Assembly (NCBI GenBank): GCA_023134755.1
Contig: JAGLUM010000402.1
Coordinates: 1-10,626 of the forward strand
DNA from: Fidelibacterota bacterium
GTDB taxonomy: Bacteria > Fidelibacterota > Fidelibacteria > Fidelibacterales > Fidelibacteraceae
Direction: 5' to 3'
Length of the DNA: 10,626 bases
The first letter of the stretch is position 1, and each line of letters opens with the position of its first letter. A program made the position numbers and the translations under genes. Shown in pieces: positions 4,712-10,626 of this stretch. The notes beneath the pieces are model-generated. The model saw only the letters and a list, made by a program, of their open reading frames with translations. It did not search any database and was not told the DNA's origin.

Positions 4712-5458
4712 TTACATTCCACTAATGCCAATCCCATTATACCTTGAGATTGTCGCACTCGGCGCTGTTATCATACTTCTCATAGTTAAAAAATCCTGAC
4801 CCCAACCAGTAGATTTAAGCCACTCATCTATTTGACCGCCTTTACTGTTATCTATCGAAGCAGAATAACTAACAGAACCGGCAGAGGCGCTGTTTATAGC
4901 ACCACTCGATCCAAGTGAAAAACTTTGTCCTATCCCGCCATCAGATACTCCGCCACTTGGTCTGAATAATCCGGCATCAATTTCTAGGCTCAAAATATGA
5001 GCTGTTATCAACCCCATGCCACTACAGTAATATTTACCCCATTTAGTTTCGTTGCAATAAATAGATCCCTGGATAATTTTTGCATCTAATATATTATCTG
5101 TTATTCCCGGATAATTATTGACCTGCGGATATGCTGTTCTAAAATCTCCGGGGGTATAATTTGTGAAATTATCAACCGGACAATCACCGGATGGGCTGTC
5201 AGAACCTGTAATAAGAGAATCTGCATATACTTTAAAAGTATCTGTAATTTCAGGAGGAGCAACAGCCACACCCAGAGTCAATGTAATCTGATCTACACCA
5301 TAAATAACGGTATAATCCGTTTGTTCATCCCCGTTTATCAACCACAGAATATTTCCTGTATCAACAGGAGAATAACCGGATGGAGGTAGGAATATAAATT
5401 CCAGCCGAATACCATCAGGCGGAGTTAACGGGGATTCAGTGTAAATCAGAAAACTCAT
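4712..5458 (-). CDS. DUF4054-type head-tail connector with an extra N-terminal domain
   Basis: Residues about 104-232 match the DUF4054 pattern: GDFRTAYPQVNNYPGITDNI, an alanine/isoleucine helix (LDAKIIQGSIYCNETKWGKYY), LITAHILSLE at 150-159, a Gly/Ser-rich segment (SGAINSASAGSVSYS) and the closing STGWGQDFLTM. DUF4054 proteins are small head-completion proteins that sit between portal and tail, usually near 120-150 residues. Here about 100 residues precede the domain. That part (LWLINGDEQTDYTVIYGVDQITLTLGVAVAPP) resembles the strand-turn beta repeats with G-x-x-x-x-DYTV common in phage fibre and baseplate proteins. The ATG is one base after the upstream stop, with no strong ribosome site, so translation is probably coupled. 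Confidence 0.82.
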   Translation of the reverse strand: MSFLIYTESPLTPPDGIRLEFIFLPPSGYSPVDTGNILWLINGDEQTDYTVIYGVDQITLTLGVAVAPPEITDTFKVYADSLITGSDSPSGDCPVDNFTNYTPGDFRTAYPQVNNYPGITDNILDAKIIQGSIYCNETKWGKYYCSGMGLITAHILSLEIDAGLFRPSGGVSDGGIGQSFSLGSSGAINSASAGSVSYSASIDNSKGGQIDEWLKSTGWGQDFLTMRSMITAPSATISRYNGIGISGM

Positions 5459-5459
5459 A

Positions 5460-6239
5460 TTATACCAGTTTCACCATTCTTTCTTCTTTATCTATAAAGA
5501 AAGGAAGTCCGGTTTCATCCTGTTCAGCTTTTATCCCGGCATCAGCAGCCATTCCCGCTATTTTTTTCACGGCATGATTTAATGATGCGAACTTATATTC
5601 CTGAACCTCATCGTCTCCGCACATTACAATAACAGTACTCTGATCTTTAAACGCTATTTTTGCAGCGCTTAAAGGAGAAATTCCTTTTTCATCAGCTCGG
5701 CTCATTCCTCTACTTCTAATACCATCACGTTTTTTTAAAATGCCCTGAACCTGATCAGATTTAGCACTCAGTACTGCGTTAGCATCCTCTTCGGAAAACC
5801 CGTCATTGACCAATACCTGACGTAGAATATCCATTTTCTCTTTCAGCATTTCATTTTCAGTTTGAAGATTATCAATAGCAGATTTCTGATATGCATCTCC
5901 ACCGATACCGAATACATGTTTACCATATTCATTTGTTACAATTATACGGCCTGAATCCAGTAATCTGACATTCAGTTTTACGTTATCAGGTGATATTTTT
6001 ACAGGTTTAGTTCTGTCAATAACTCCCGGTTTTAATTTCTCATATAATCCGAAAACAGAACGAAGCACATCTTCATCTATCAGTATAAAGTTTTCACCAT
6101 CAGCAGCCCGTGCTTTTCCTGGTATAATCAGTTTTTTTGAAAGTTTACTTGCTGCACCAACAGCTCCGTTTTCTCTGTTCGCATGAACCAACGGGATATA
6201 CTGATCTGTATTTCCTGTATTAATTAATTTATATTTCAT
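5460..6239 (-). CDS. Head-cluster protein with coiled coil, 259 aa, unknown function
   Basis: Start 6239 is fixed by GGAGGAA five bases upstream; a longer frame to 6278 would start inside the hairpin. The protein has three apparent parts. Residues 1-115 are mixed strand and helix, including KLIIPGKARAADGENFILIDEDVLRSVF, and resemble small virion proteins that begin with a lysine-rich, stability-type domain. Residues 117-142 (SAIDNLQTENEMLKEKMDIL) form a coiled coil. Residues 143-259 are helical and alanine-rich, then alternate (TVIVMCGDDEVQEYKFASL) before a strand-like end. I do not recognise a family. It lies between the major capsid and connector genes, after a hairpin, so a minor capsid or head-assembly role is inferred from order alone. 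Confidence 0.75.
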   Translation of the reverse strand: MKYKLINTGNTDQYIPLVHANRENGAVGAASKLSKKLIIPGKARAADGENFILIDEDVLRSVFGLYEKLKPGVIDRTKPVKISPDNVKLNVRLLDSGRIIVTNEYGKHVFGIGGDAYQKSAIDNLQTENEMLKEKMDILRQVLVNDGFSEEDANAVLSAKSDQVQGILKKRDGIRSRGMSRADEKGISPLSAAKIAFKDQSTVIVMCGDDEVQEYKFASLNHAVKKIAGMAADAGIKAEQDETGLPFFIDKEERMVKLV

Positions 6240-6262
6240 TTGTTCCTCCATATAGATAAAAT

Positions 6263-6283
6263 GCCCCATATAATGCATGGGGC
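6263..6283 (-). terminator. Hairpin after the major capsid gene, possible partial terminator
   Basis: GCCCCAT (6263-6269) pairs with ATGGGGC (6277-6283) around a seven-base loop, in the gap after the capsid stop (6295). On the minus strand it is followed by ATTTTAT, a short, imperfect T run. It is well placed to stop some transcripts after the capsid gene, or to protect its 3' end, so that capsid protein exceeds the minor proteins made from downstream. Confidence 0.5.
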
Positions 6284-6294
6284 TCTAAAAACTA

Positions 6295-7842
6295 TCAGCT
6301 ACCAATCGGATTAGAAAGATCCGGTGTCGGTATCAGTTCATTTCGTGCAGGAGTAAGAGTGATACTCTGCCCTGTTCTAATCTGAACACCATCAGGATAA
6401 CGTGAAATAGTTCCACCCTGTTTGCTCCAAAACGGAGTTACAAGATTAATTCCCTGCCATTGCGGCGCAAGAGTAGTCATTGGAAGTGGTACGATTCCTT
6501 TCAAGACAGATTCATCCTGACCCGAATAAACCATAAATCCATTGTAATATCCATCTCCCGGAGTTCCCGGGGTTACTTCACCACCGATCCCTTCAAACCG
6601 GTCAGACCAGACAATACGCAGATTCCCGGCATTCATCTGACCGGAAGGAGCAATATTATTTGGGTCAATATTTGACAGGCTGGTTAAAACGCCGTCAATA
6701 TCTTCTGTATAGTTCCCGATATAAGTTCTCAGGTACGCAAGGAACGGTTTTTTATCAAAATCATTCGATGCAGCTGTTGCCAGATACTGGAAGTCTCCGG
6801 TTGTAAGACACATCATAGTTCCAATCAGGTTTCCACCGGCTTTTTCTGCTATTGTTACAAGAGGCTCAAGAACATCTGCAAGAACTTCATTCTGGGTTTT
6901 TTCAGTCCAGAGCGTAGATGATGCGGCAGCGTTCTGTGCAACAGATACAGGAGTTATATCCGGGTTGTTAAATAATCCGGGAAGCCCGACACTGTCAAGA
7001 CCATAAGCCATAAGCTGATCAGTCAGGTTAAGATATGATTCAATTGCAGATGACAACTGCAGGTTATTATACGACGGAACACCGGCCATAAGCGGATTCA
7101 ACTGTGCGTATGCAGAAACAGCCAGTTCATTAACACTGATTCTATATGATGCGGCTGCGGCAATCAGCGGAGTTCTCACAAAACTTACTGCTCCGGATAC
7201 GACAGGAAGATCATTTCCGGCATCTGCATTCATTATCTTCATCTCACCTGATCGCTGAACATAATTTGCAGTGTAAATTTCAGCACCGGCTCCACCCTCT
7301 GTAAGAACAGGAAATACTTTTCCACTTGCCAGAGAATAAGGCTTTCTTATCTGAACATATGCACGAGGTTCTACAAATTCTGTTGTTCTGCTTGTAGAAT
7401 ATCCAAGAGCGACACTACCATCCGACGGTGCTGCATCGAACATTTTTGGTTTAGGCGCAATACTGAAAAAATCATTTTGAATTTTCATTGCAGCATCTTT
7501 GATATATGCCTTTTTTGACGCTTCCGTTTTACCCATATGTTTCCCGGAGGTATGCATAGCCATTCCAGTATCAGTAATCATTGTATTCCAGACCAGCGAA
7601 TTTATCTGAGCATCAGTCATTACGGGCTGTGAAGATTTCGGGCCATACATCTGATCCATAACTTTAACTCTGCTTTTATAGTCAAGAAATGGATATGCTA
7701 CCTGCGGAGGAAGCATCCCCATCTGCATAGCCAGTTTAAAATCCGATTTACCCTGGATTCTTTTATCACCAGAATCCTGCAGGAAACCAATTGGCGTATT
7801 TTTGAAATCTGTATAGACATTCATTCCAATTTTATTATTCAT
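6295..7842 (-). CDS. Major capsid protein, DUF2184 family (HK97-like fold)
   Basis: The C-terminal three quarters shows the DUF2184 layout: ARTV-type strands replaced here by PRAYVQIRKPYSLASG (159-174), a gate of AGNDLPVVSGAVSFVRTP (208-225), YRISVNELAVSAYAQ (233-247), the hallmark GLPGLFNNPDITPV (286-299), a long helix (LADVLEPLVTIAEKAGGN) and a final series LPMTTLAPQWQGINLV... RYPDGVQIRTG (453-491). These proteins build the icosahedral shell. At 515 residues it is longer than the roughly 300-370 I expect; the extra lies mainly in the first 130 residues, rich in methionine and helix. AAGGAG nine bases before the ATG overlaps the stop of the upstream cement gene, so the two are closely coupled. 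Confidence 0.88.
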   Translation of the reverse strand: MNNKIGMNVYTDFKNTPIGFLQDSGDKRIQGKSDFKLAMQMGMLPPQVAYPFLDYKSRVKVMDQMYGPKSSQPVMTDAQINSLVWNTMITDTGMAMHTSGKHMGKTEASKKAYIKDAAMKIQNDFFSIAPKPKMFDAAPSDGSVALGYSTSRTTEFVEPRAYVQIRKPYSLASGKVFPVLTEGGAGAEIYTANYVQRSGEMKIMNADAGNDLPVVSGAVSFVRTPLIAAAASYRISVNELAVSAYAQLNPLMAGVPSYNNLQLSSAIESYLNLTDQLMAYGLDSVGLPGLFNNPDITPVSVAQNAAASSTLWTEKTQNEVLADVLEPLVTIAEKAGGNLIGTMMCLTTGDFQYLATAASNDFDKKPFLAYLRTYIGNYTEDIDGVLTSLSNIDPNNIAPSGQMNAGNLRIVWSDRFEGIGGEVTPGTPGDGYYNGFMVYSGQDESVLKGIVPLPMTTLAPQWQGINLVTPFWSKQGGTISRYPDGVQIRTGQSITLTPARNELIPTPDLSNPIGS

Positions 7843-7855
7843 TTTTATTCACTCC

Positions 7856-8722
7856 TTATTTCTGGAAAGATACTTCAACTTTTAAAGGGTTAGAAGCAGC
7901 CCATTTATTAATTGATATTCTCGGTTCGGCAGTATATCCGGATGGAGGAGACCCCGCAGCTGTTCCGGCTGTAGCTGATCCACCGGCTGTATTCAGATTT
8001 GCCTCAAGATGCAGATCTGTACCGGTTGTTCCGGCTGTTATCAGAACAGCGGATATAGCACTTTCTGCAGCAGATGTAAACACAAATAGATTTTCAGCTG
8101 AATTATAGTTTACAAATACTCCTGTAAGCGCGGCTTCAAGGATTGAAGCAATCCCGTCCATATCGGCAGCAGCAGAAAAATCAATATTCGGTACATTTGC
8201 AGCAGCGGCCCCGTCAACACCGACGGTAAGACTTCCGTCGGTGATTGCCTGCAGGACTGATAAAGCACCTGATACTCCACCGGTAAAAAATCCGGCTGTT
8301 GCACTATTGTCATATGCCGTTGCTTTCCCTGTTTCATTATTGATTGCAATTCCTTCGGTTTCAACTCTAGTTGGAGCAGTTACAACATTGATCCAGACCG
8401 TCACAGTTGTGCCAACAGGAACAGGACCTTTCTGTTCGTATGCAAAAAATACAGGATCTCCATCTCCCAGTGATTCCTGTGAAGCACCCCTTAGTGTTAT
8501 TCCAAACAAATTTGAGTTCGGAGCAATCCCTTTTATAATTGTACCTTTATCAGTCCGGCTTACCCATGTTTCGCCGGGGATAAACTTAACGCCTCCCTGA
8601 GAAGGGTCTATCTGCATGCTTTTTATTGCAGTAGGAATATAGGGAGCATTCGGGACACCAACCATTGTGAAAGGCAGGTTAGCATCATAATTGCTCTGAA
8701 CTCCGGTTCCATTTTTTAACAT
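7856..8722 (-). CDS. Capsid cement/decoration-type protein with an inserted DUF3383-like domain
   Basis: The position between scaffold/protease and major capsid genes, and the terminal segments, suit the structural cement (Gp24-like) proteins that clamp the capsid surface: a small N-terminal beta domain (GTGVQSNYDANLPF, then KSMQIDPSQGGVKFIPGE, VTVWINVVTAPTRVETEG) and a C-terminal strand (INKWAASNPLKVEVSFQK). Between them, residues about 153-245 read ALSVLQAITDGSLTVGVD, NIDFSAAADMDGIASILEAAL, VFVNYNSAENLFVFTSAAES and GTTGTDLHLEANL. That order matches the DGS-beta, LDFS, helix, YD-x-x-x-FxxTS pattern of DUF3383 tail-sheath-related proteins. Cement proteins are usually near 130-160 residues; this is 288, so the insert explains the surplus. 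AGGAG seven bases before the ATG is a good site. The cement assignment is moderate. Confidence 0.72.
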   Translation of the reverse strand: MLKNGTGVQSNYDANLPFTMVGVPNAPYIPTAIKSMQIDPSQGGVKFIPGETWVSRTDKGTIIKGIAPNSNLFGITLRGASQESLGDGDPVFFAYEQKGPVPVGTTVTVWINVVTAPTRVETEGIAINNETGKATAYDNSATAGFFTGGVSGALSVLQAITDGSLTVGVDGAAAANVPNIDFSAAADMDGIASILEAALTGVFVNYNSAENLFVFTSAAESAISAVLITAGTTGTDLHLEANLNTAGGSATAGTAAGSPPSGYTAEPRISINKWAASNPLKVEVSFQK

Positions 8723-8740
8723 AATATTTCTCCTTTCTAT

Positions 8741-9625
8741 TTAAAGCTCATCAGCCGGATTAAATCCACCGGAGCTAGAATCCTTTAATTTAGTACCGAC
8801 CAGTGCAGACATGCCGTCAGCTTTCTGTCTGTTTGCACGGATTGCATTAATAGCCACACTCACCCTATCCCTTGTAATTCCTTTTGAGGATGTAACTTTT
8901 CCAATCCCGGATGCATCTATCAGTCTATGATATATTGTCCCGTCTTTAAGATGAGTCTGAACATCAATGTCTTTAAGGGCATATGATGAAACCGTATCAA
9001 TCACATTTCCCATAAGAACAGGAAGTGTCGCTGCATCAGCCAGTTTTTTCGGAATATAATAACCGTCTTTTTCCATAACCGGATCAGTGGCTTTATCACC
9101 GTCTTTAGTTGCAGCCTCAAGTTCTGCTTCAGTTGCCTGATTGCTCGGAGTTCCAGTTTCAGGAGCATCGCCCTCTGCGGCTGAAGCAAGCCTTGCCTCT
9201 TCTGTTGCGGGAGGGGCATCTTCTGACTCCGCCTGCATATCAGCAATAAACCCTTCGTCTTCTGACTCCATTGATTCCGCCTGTACCTCTGCTCCGGCTT
9301 TTTCAAGTTCTCCGGCAAGAGACCGGGCAAGATTTGCAATAGCAGGATTCTGTGAGTTTTTCGCCATTTCGTATAATGCTTCGGCATCAACTCCGTCTTC
9401 AACCTCAAACTCATCAATAACTTCGGGTTCACCGAAGTTGTCCAGCTGCATGTCTTCGTTCAACTGATCTATGCCGGTCTGATCATCAACCTCAAACTCT
9501 TCAATGACGGTTGGCTCCCCGTCCAGAGTTATATCTTTATCGGCATCACCGAAACGCCTATTCATAGCATCATTAACAGTTACACTAATTTTATCAATTA
9601 ATTTTGCTAAATCTTTTTTATCCAT
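8741..9625 (-). CDS. Second nested product, internal start at 9625 (294 aa)
   Basis: ATG 9625 is also in frame (residue 330) and follows GGAGG by eight bases. The product begins MDKKDLAKLIDKISVTVND, a helix, then the tandem GEPxVIxEFEVxD unit and the acidic C-terminal half, so it would be a short scaffold lacking the N-terminal coiled coil. Together with the full-length and 449-aa forms this gives three products from one frame. The spacing is good but slightly long, so initiation here is less certain than at 10090. Confidence 0.58.
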   Translation of the reverse strand: MDKKDLAKLIDKISVTVNDAMNRRFGDADKDITLDGEPTVIEEFEVDDQTGIDQLNEDMQLDNFGEPEVIDEFEVEDGVDAEALYEMAKNSQNPAIANLARSLAGELEKAGAEVQAESMESEDEGFIADMQAESEDAPPATEEARLASAAEGDAPETGTPSNQATEAELEAATKDGDKATDPVMEKDGYYIPKKLADAATLPVLMGNVIDTVSSYALKDIDVQTHLKDGTIYHRLIDASGIGKVTSSKGITRDRVSVAINAIRANRQKADGMSALVGTKLKDSSSGGFNPADEL

Positions 9626-10090
9626 ATTTAAAACCTCCGTGGTTTTGTTTGCATTATCAGCCAGTTTTGTTTCAATATCTTTTATTTCGATGTCGATAGA
9701 CAAACGGGCTTTCCCGTCAGCTATAATAGCTCTGGCTTTTTTTAGGTTATCAAGCGTAATGCTCAGACTGTCTTTAGCTTCAATAATCCTTTTCTGCTCG
9801 ACAATTTCAATTTCTTTCTGGTCTTTGTCAGTGTCCTGTGTCTCGGAATTGGAAAGATTTGTGTTTTCGTTAAGTTCATCTTTTGTTTTGTCAACCGGAT
9901 CACACTTATCTTCAGATTCAACTTCAGTGTCTGCAGATTCAGCTTCAGTGGCAAGCTCATCAAGAACCGCTTTTTTTTCTTCATCTGTTTCTTCATCAGC
10001 AAGCAGTCTCAGCACGGAGGCCTTCCCTGCATCTGCTATCTGTTTTTTTACTGCTTTCCTACTTTTTTTTGCTCTATCAAAAAGACTCAT
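8741..10090 (-). CDS. Nested scaffold product, internal start at 10090 (449 aa)
   Basis: The internal ATG at 10090 is in frame with the protease-scaffold gene (residue 175) and is preceded by GGAGGAG at five bases, better than most gene starts in this window. The start falls exactly after the last protease motif (GRAGNARIHDNRKNGGVI) and before MSLFDRAKKSRKA, a basic helical start. The product would be the scaffold without protease. This matches the known layout in phage lambda, where Nu3 scaffold is made from an internal start in the C protease gene. The inference is strong but unproven here. Confidence 0.72.
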   Translation of the reverse strand: MSLFDRAKKSRKAVKKQIADAGKASVLRLLADEETDEEKKAVLDELATEAESADTEVESEDKCDPVDKTKDELNENTNLSNSETQDTDKDQKEIEIVEQKRIIEAKDSLSITLDNLKKARAIIADGKARLSIDIEIKDIETKLADNANKTTEVLNMDKKDLAKLIDKISVTVNDAMNRRFGDADKDITLDGEPTVIEEFEVDDQTGIDQLNEDMQLDNFGEPEVIDEFEVEDGVDAEALYEMAKNSQNPAIANLARSLAGELEKAGAEVQAESMESEDEGFIADMQAESEDAPPATEEARLASAAEGDAPETGTPSNQATEAELEAATKDGDKATDPVMEKDGYYIPKKLADAATLPVLMGNVIDTVSSYALKDIDVQTHLKDGTIYHRLIDASGIGKVTSSKGITRDRVSVAINAIRANRQKADGMSALVGTKLKDSSSGGFNPADEL

Positions 10091-10626
10091 TATAACTCCT
10101 CCGTTTTTTCTATTATCATGTATACGGGCATTCCCGGCCCGCCCTTCTTTTACCATTGCGATATGATTCGGTGTATATCCTGTCATTATTAAATCATATT
10201 CCTGCCCGGAATCAGTAACACCCTCCGGTACAACCCCCGGTTTAAATTCCAGTTCACTGTCATACCCATCAGAAATTTCATTATATTCTCCTGATTCTAT
10301 TTCTGAAACCATAAGGGGATCACATACAAATCCGGTTCCCGAAATAGTTGATTTCTGTTTATTGTGCAGAGAACTTCTATTTATACCTTTTTCAAGATAT
10401 GCCCTGTTATTTTCATCTACAAATTCAGCGGGATGTTCTCTGGTAAGCGGCAATCCGTTGTGTGCTGTAATTGCTGAATCAGAAAATACAACCTGCGAAG
10501 GTCTCCATACTCTAAGAATAGTATCACCTGATATATTGTTTTCTTTGAGGACATCTTCTCCGTATATTTCATCCGCCATATATTCCTGAACACCGTCCCG
10601 GCATATATCCATAATGAATGTAAGAT
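8741..10626 (-). CDS. DUF2213 prohead protease fused to scaffold, 5' end outside the window
   Basis: Residues numbered from ATG 10612 show a DUF2213 protease: CRDGVQEYMADEIYG (4-18), LTREHPAEFV with H60 (56-65), the GTGFVCDP strand (92-99), NEISDGYDSELEF with S114 (111-123) and YTPNHIAMVKEGRAG with H150 (146-160). DUF2213 proteins are HK97-type prohead maturation proteases; H60 and S114 are the likely catalytic pair. Residues 175-530 are acidic, charged and coiled-coil-like, the scaffold. Residues 360-406 carry a GEPxVIxEFEVxD pair. The C-terminal part (533-623) is a compact domain. The frame stays open past ATG 10612 to the window edge, and no ribosome site is seen before that ATG; families of this type begin a few strands earlier, so the true start is probably upstream. 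Confidence 0.86.
   Translation of the reverse strand, partial: LTFIMDICRDGVQEYMADEIYGEDVLKENNISGDTILRVWRPSQVVFSDSAITAHNGLPLTREHPAEFVDENNRAYLEKGINRSSLHNKQKSTISGTGFVCDPLMVSEIESGEYNEISDGYDSELEFKPGVVPEGVTDSGQEYDLIMTGYTPNHIAMVKEGRAGNARIHDNRKNGGVIMSLFDRAKKSRKAVKKQIADAGKASVLRLLADEETDEEKKAVLDELATEAESADTEVESEDKCDPVDKTKDELNENTNLSNSETQDTDKDQKEIEIVEQKRIIEAKDSLSITLDNLKKARAIIADGKARLSIDIEIKDIETKLADNANKTTEVLNMDKKDLAKLIDKISVTVNDAMNRRFGDADKDITLDGEPTVIEEFEVDDQTGIDQLNEDMQLDNFGEPEVIDEFEVEDGVDAEALYEMAKNSQNPAIANLARSLAGELEKAGAEVQAESMESEDEGFIADMQAESEDAPPATEEARLASAAEGDAPETGTPSNQATEAELEAATKDGDKATDPVMEKDGYYIPKKLADAATLPVLMGNVIDTVSSYALKDIDVQTHLKDGTIYHRLIDASGIGKVTSSKGITRDRVSVAINAIRANRQKADGMSALVGTKLKDSSSGGFNPADEL
9400..9520 (-). 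repeat. Tandem acidic repeat in the scaffold (GEPxVIxEFEVxD)
   Basis: GEPTVIEEFEVDD (residues 365-377) recurs as GEPEVIDEFEVED (394-406), 29 residues or 87 bases apart. The DNA copies are also alike, both reading CAACCTCAAACTC on the plus strand, so this is a direct duplication inside the scaffold. Repeated acidic peptides of this type could be contacts with capsid subunits. Confidence 0.7.
9634..9638 (-). promoter_or_regulatory. Second internal ribosome site (GGAGG)
   Basis: It sits eight bases before ATG 9625, with an AT-rich spacer (TTTTAAAT on the minus strand) typical of open initiation regions. It decides the 294-aa start. Confidence 0.58.
10096..10102 (-). promoter_or_regulatory. Internal ribosome site (GGAGGAG) for the nested scaffold
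   Basis: It lies five bases before ATG 10090 inside an otherwise continuous coding region. A seven-base Shine-Dalgarno match at ideal spacing, at the domain boundary, is unlikely to be incidental. Confidence 0.75.

Noticed and set aside
4599..4799. Plus-strand frame of 66 codons with a hydrophobic end
   Set aside because: It spans the junction of two minus-strand genes with good ribosome sites; its apparent membrane-like tail comes from the complement of the connector's 3' end.
8241..8600. Plus-strand frame of 119 codons opposite the cement gene
   Set aside because: It is antisense to a gene with clear domain matches and lacks a ribosome site; its composition reflects the opposite strand.
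9001..9432. Minus-strand frame of 143 codons in another phase of the scaffold
   Set aside because: It lies in the same strand as the scaffold but in a shifted frame, is dominated by Leu, Lys and Arg from repetitive acidic codons and has no start signal.
9504..10166. Long plus-strand frame of 220 codons opposite the protease-scaffold gene
   Set aside because: It is very rich in Ser, Ala and Phe, the signature of reading the complement of an acidic, lysine-rich coding region, has no ribosome site and lies fully inside a well-supported gene.
1..10626. CRISPR arrays, tRNA genes, insertion sequences, attachment sites
   Set aside because: No regularly spaced repeats, cloverleaf pattern, transposase motifs or flanking direct repeats are visible.

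Overview
The window is phage or prophage DNA. The right half (about 4190 to the right edge, minus strand) is a recognisable head-morphogenesis cluster. The left half (left edge to 4161, plus strand) is a run of small, mostly unidentified phage accessory genes. Nothing is host-specific: there are no tRNAs, integrase, housekeeping genes or insertion sequences. Purine-rich Shine-Dalgarno sites (GGAGG type) and sigma70-like promoters point to a bacterial host of low to moderate G+C. The left half is visibly more AT-rich than the head genes. I cannot name the host.

Minus strand, in transcription order from the right edge: (1) a DUF2213 prohead protease fused to a long acidic scaffold, its 5' end outside the window, with two strong in-frame internal ribosome sites that should also give two free scaffold forms; (2) a capsid cement/decoration-type protein carrying what looks like an inserted DUF3383-like domain; (3) a DUF2184 major capsid protein; (4) a hairpin; (5) an unidentified 259-residue protein with a coiled coil; (6) a DUF4054 head-tail connector with an extra N-terminal beta domain; (7) a 90-residue small protein; (8) a hairpin containing a ribosome site; (9) a 55-residue small protein that shares its first 16 residues with the 90-residue one and ends on an A7 slippery run. 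The cluster then stops tail to tail against the plus-strand genes, so no tail genes follow here.

Plus strand: a 5'-truncated helix-turn-helix protein, a conserved phage hypothetical (141 aa), a 79-aa protein, a 9-codon leader and a 53-aa two-helix membrane protein, closed by a clear Rho-independent terminator at 1494-1520. A new unit starts at a good promoter (-35 at 1591, -10 at 1614) with two copies of an operator-like element 32 bp apart. It drives 89-aa and 160-aa proteins. A second consensus-like promoter (2479-2507) precedes six tightly packed genes (2534-4161), four of whose junctions are ATGA stop/start overlaps, indicating translational coupling.

The head genes form a near-complete capsid toolkit: protease plus scaffold, shell, cement and connector. 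The plus-strand genes look like early or accessory functions, mostly without recognisable domains, and are the most likely place for undescribed host-interaction functions. Everything here rests on reading the sequence; no database search was run.
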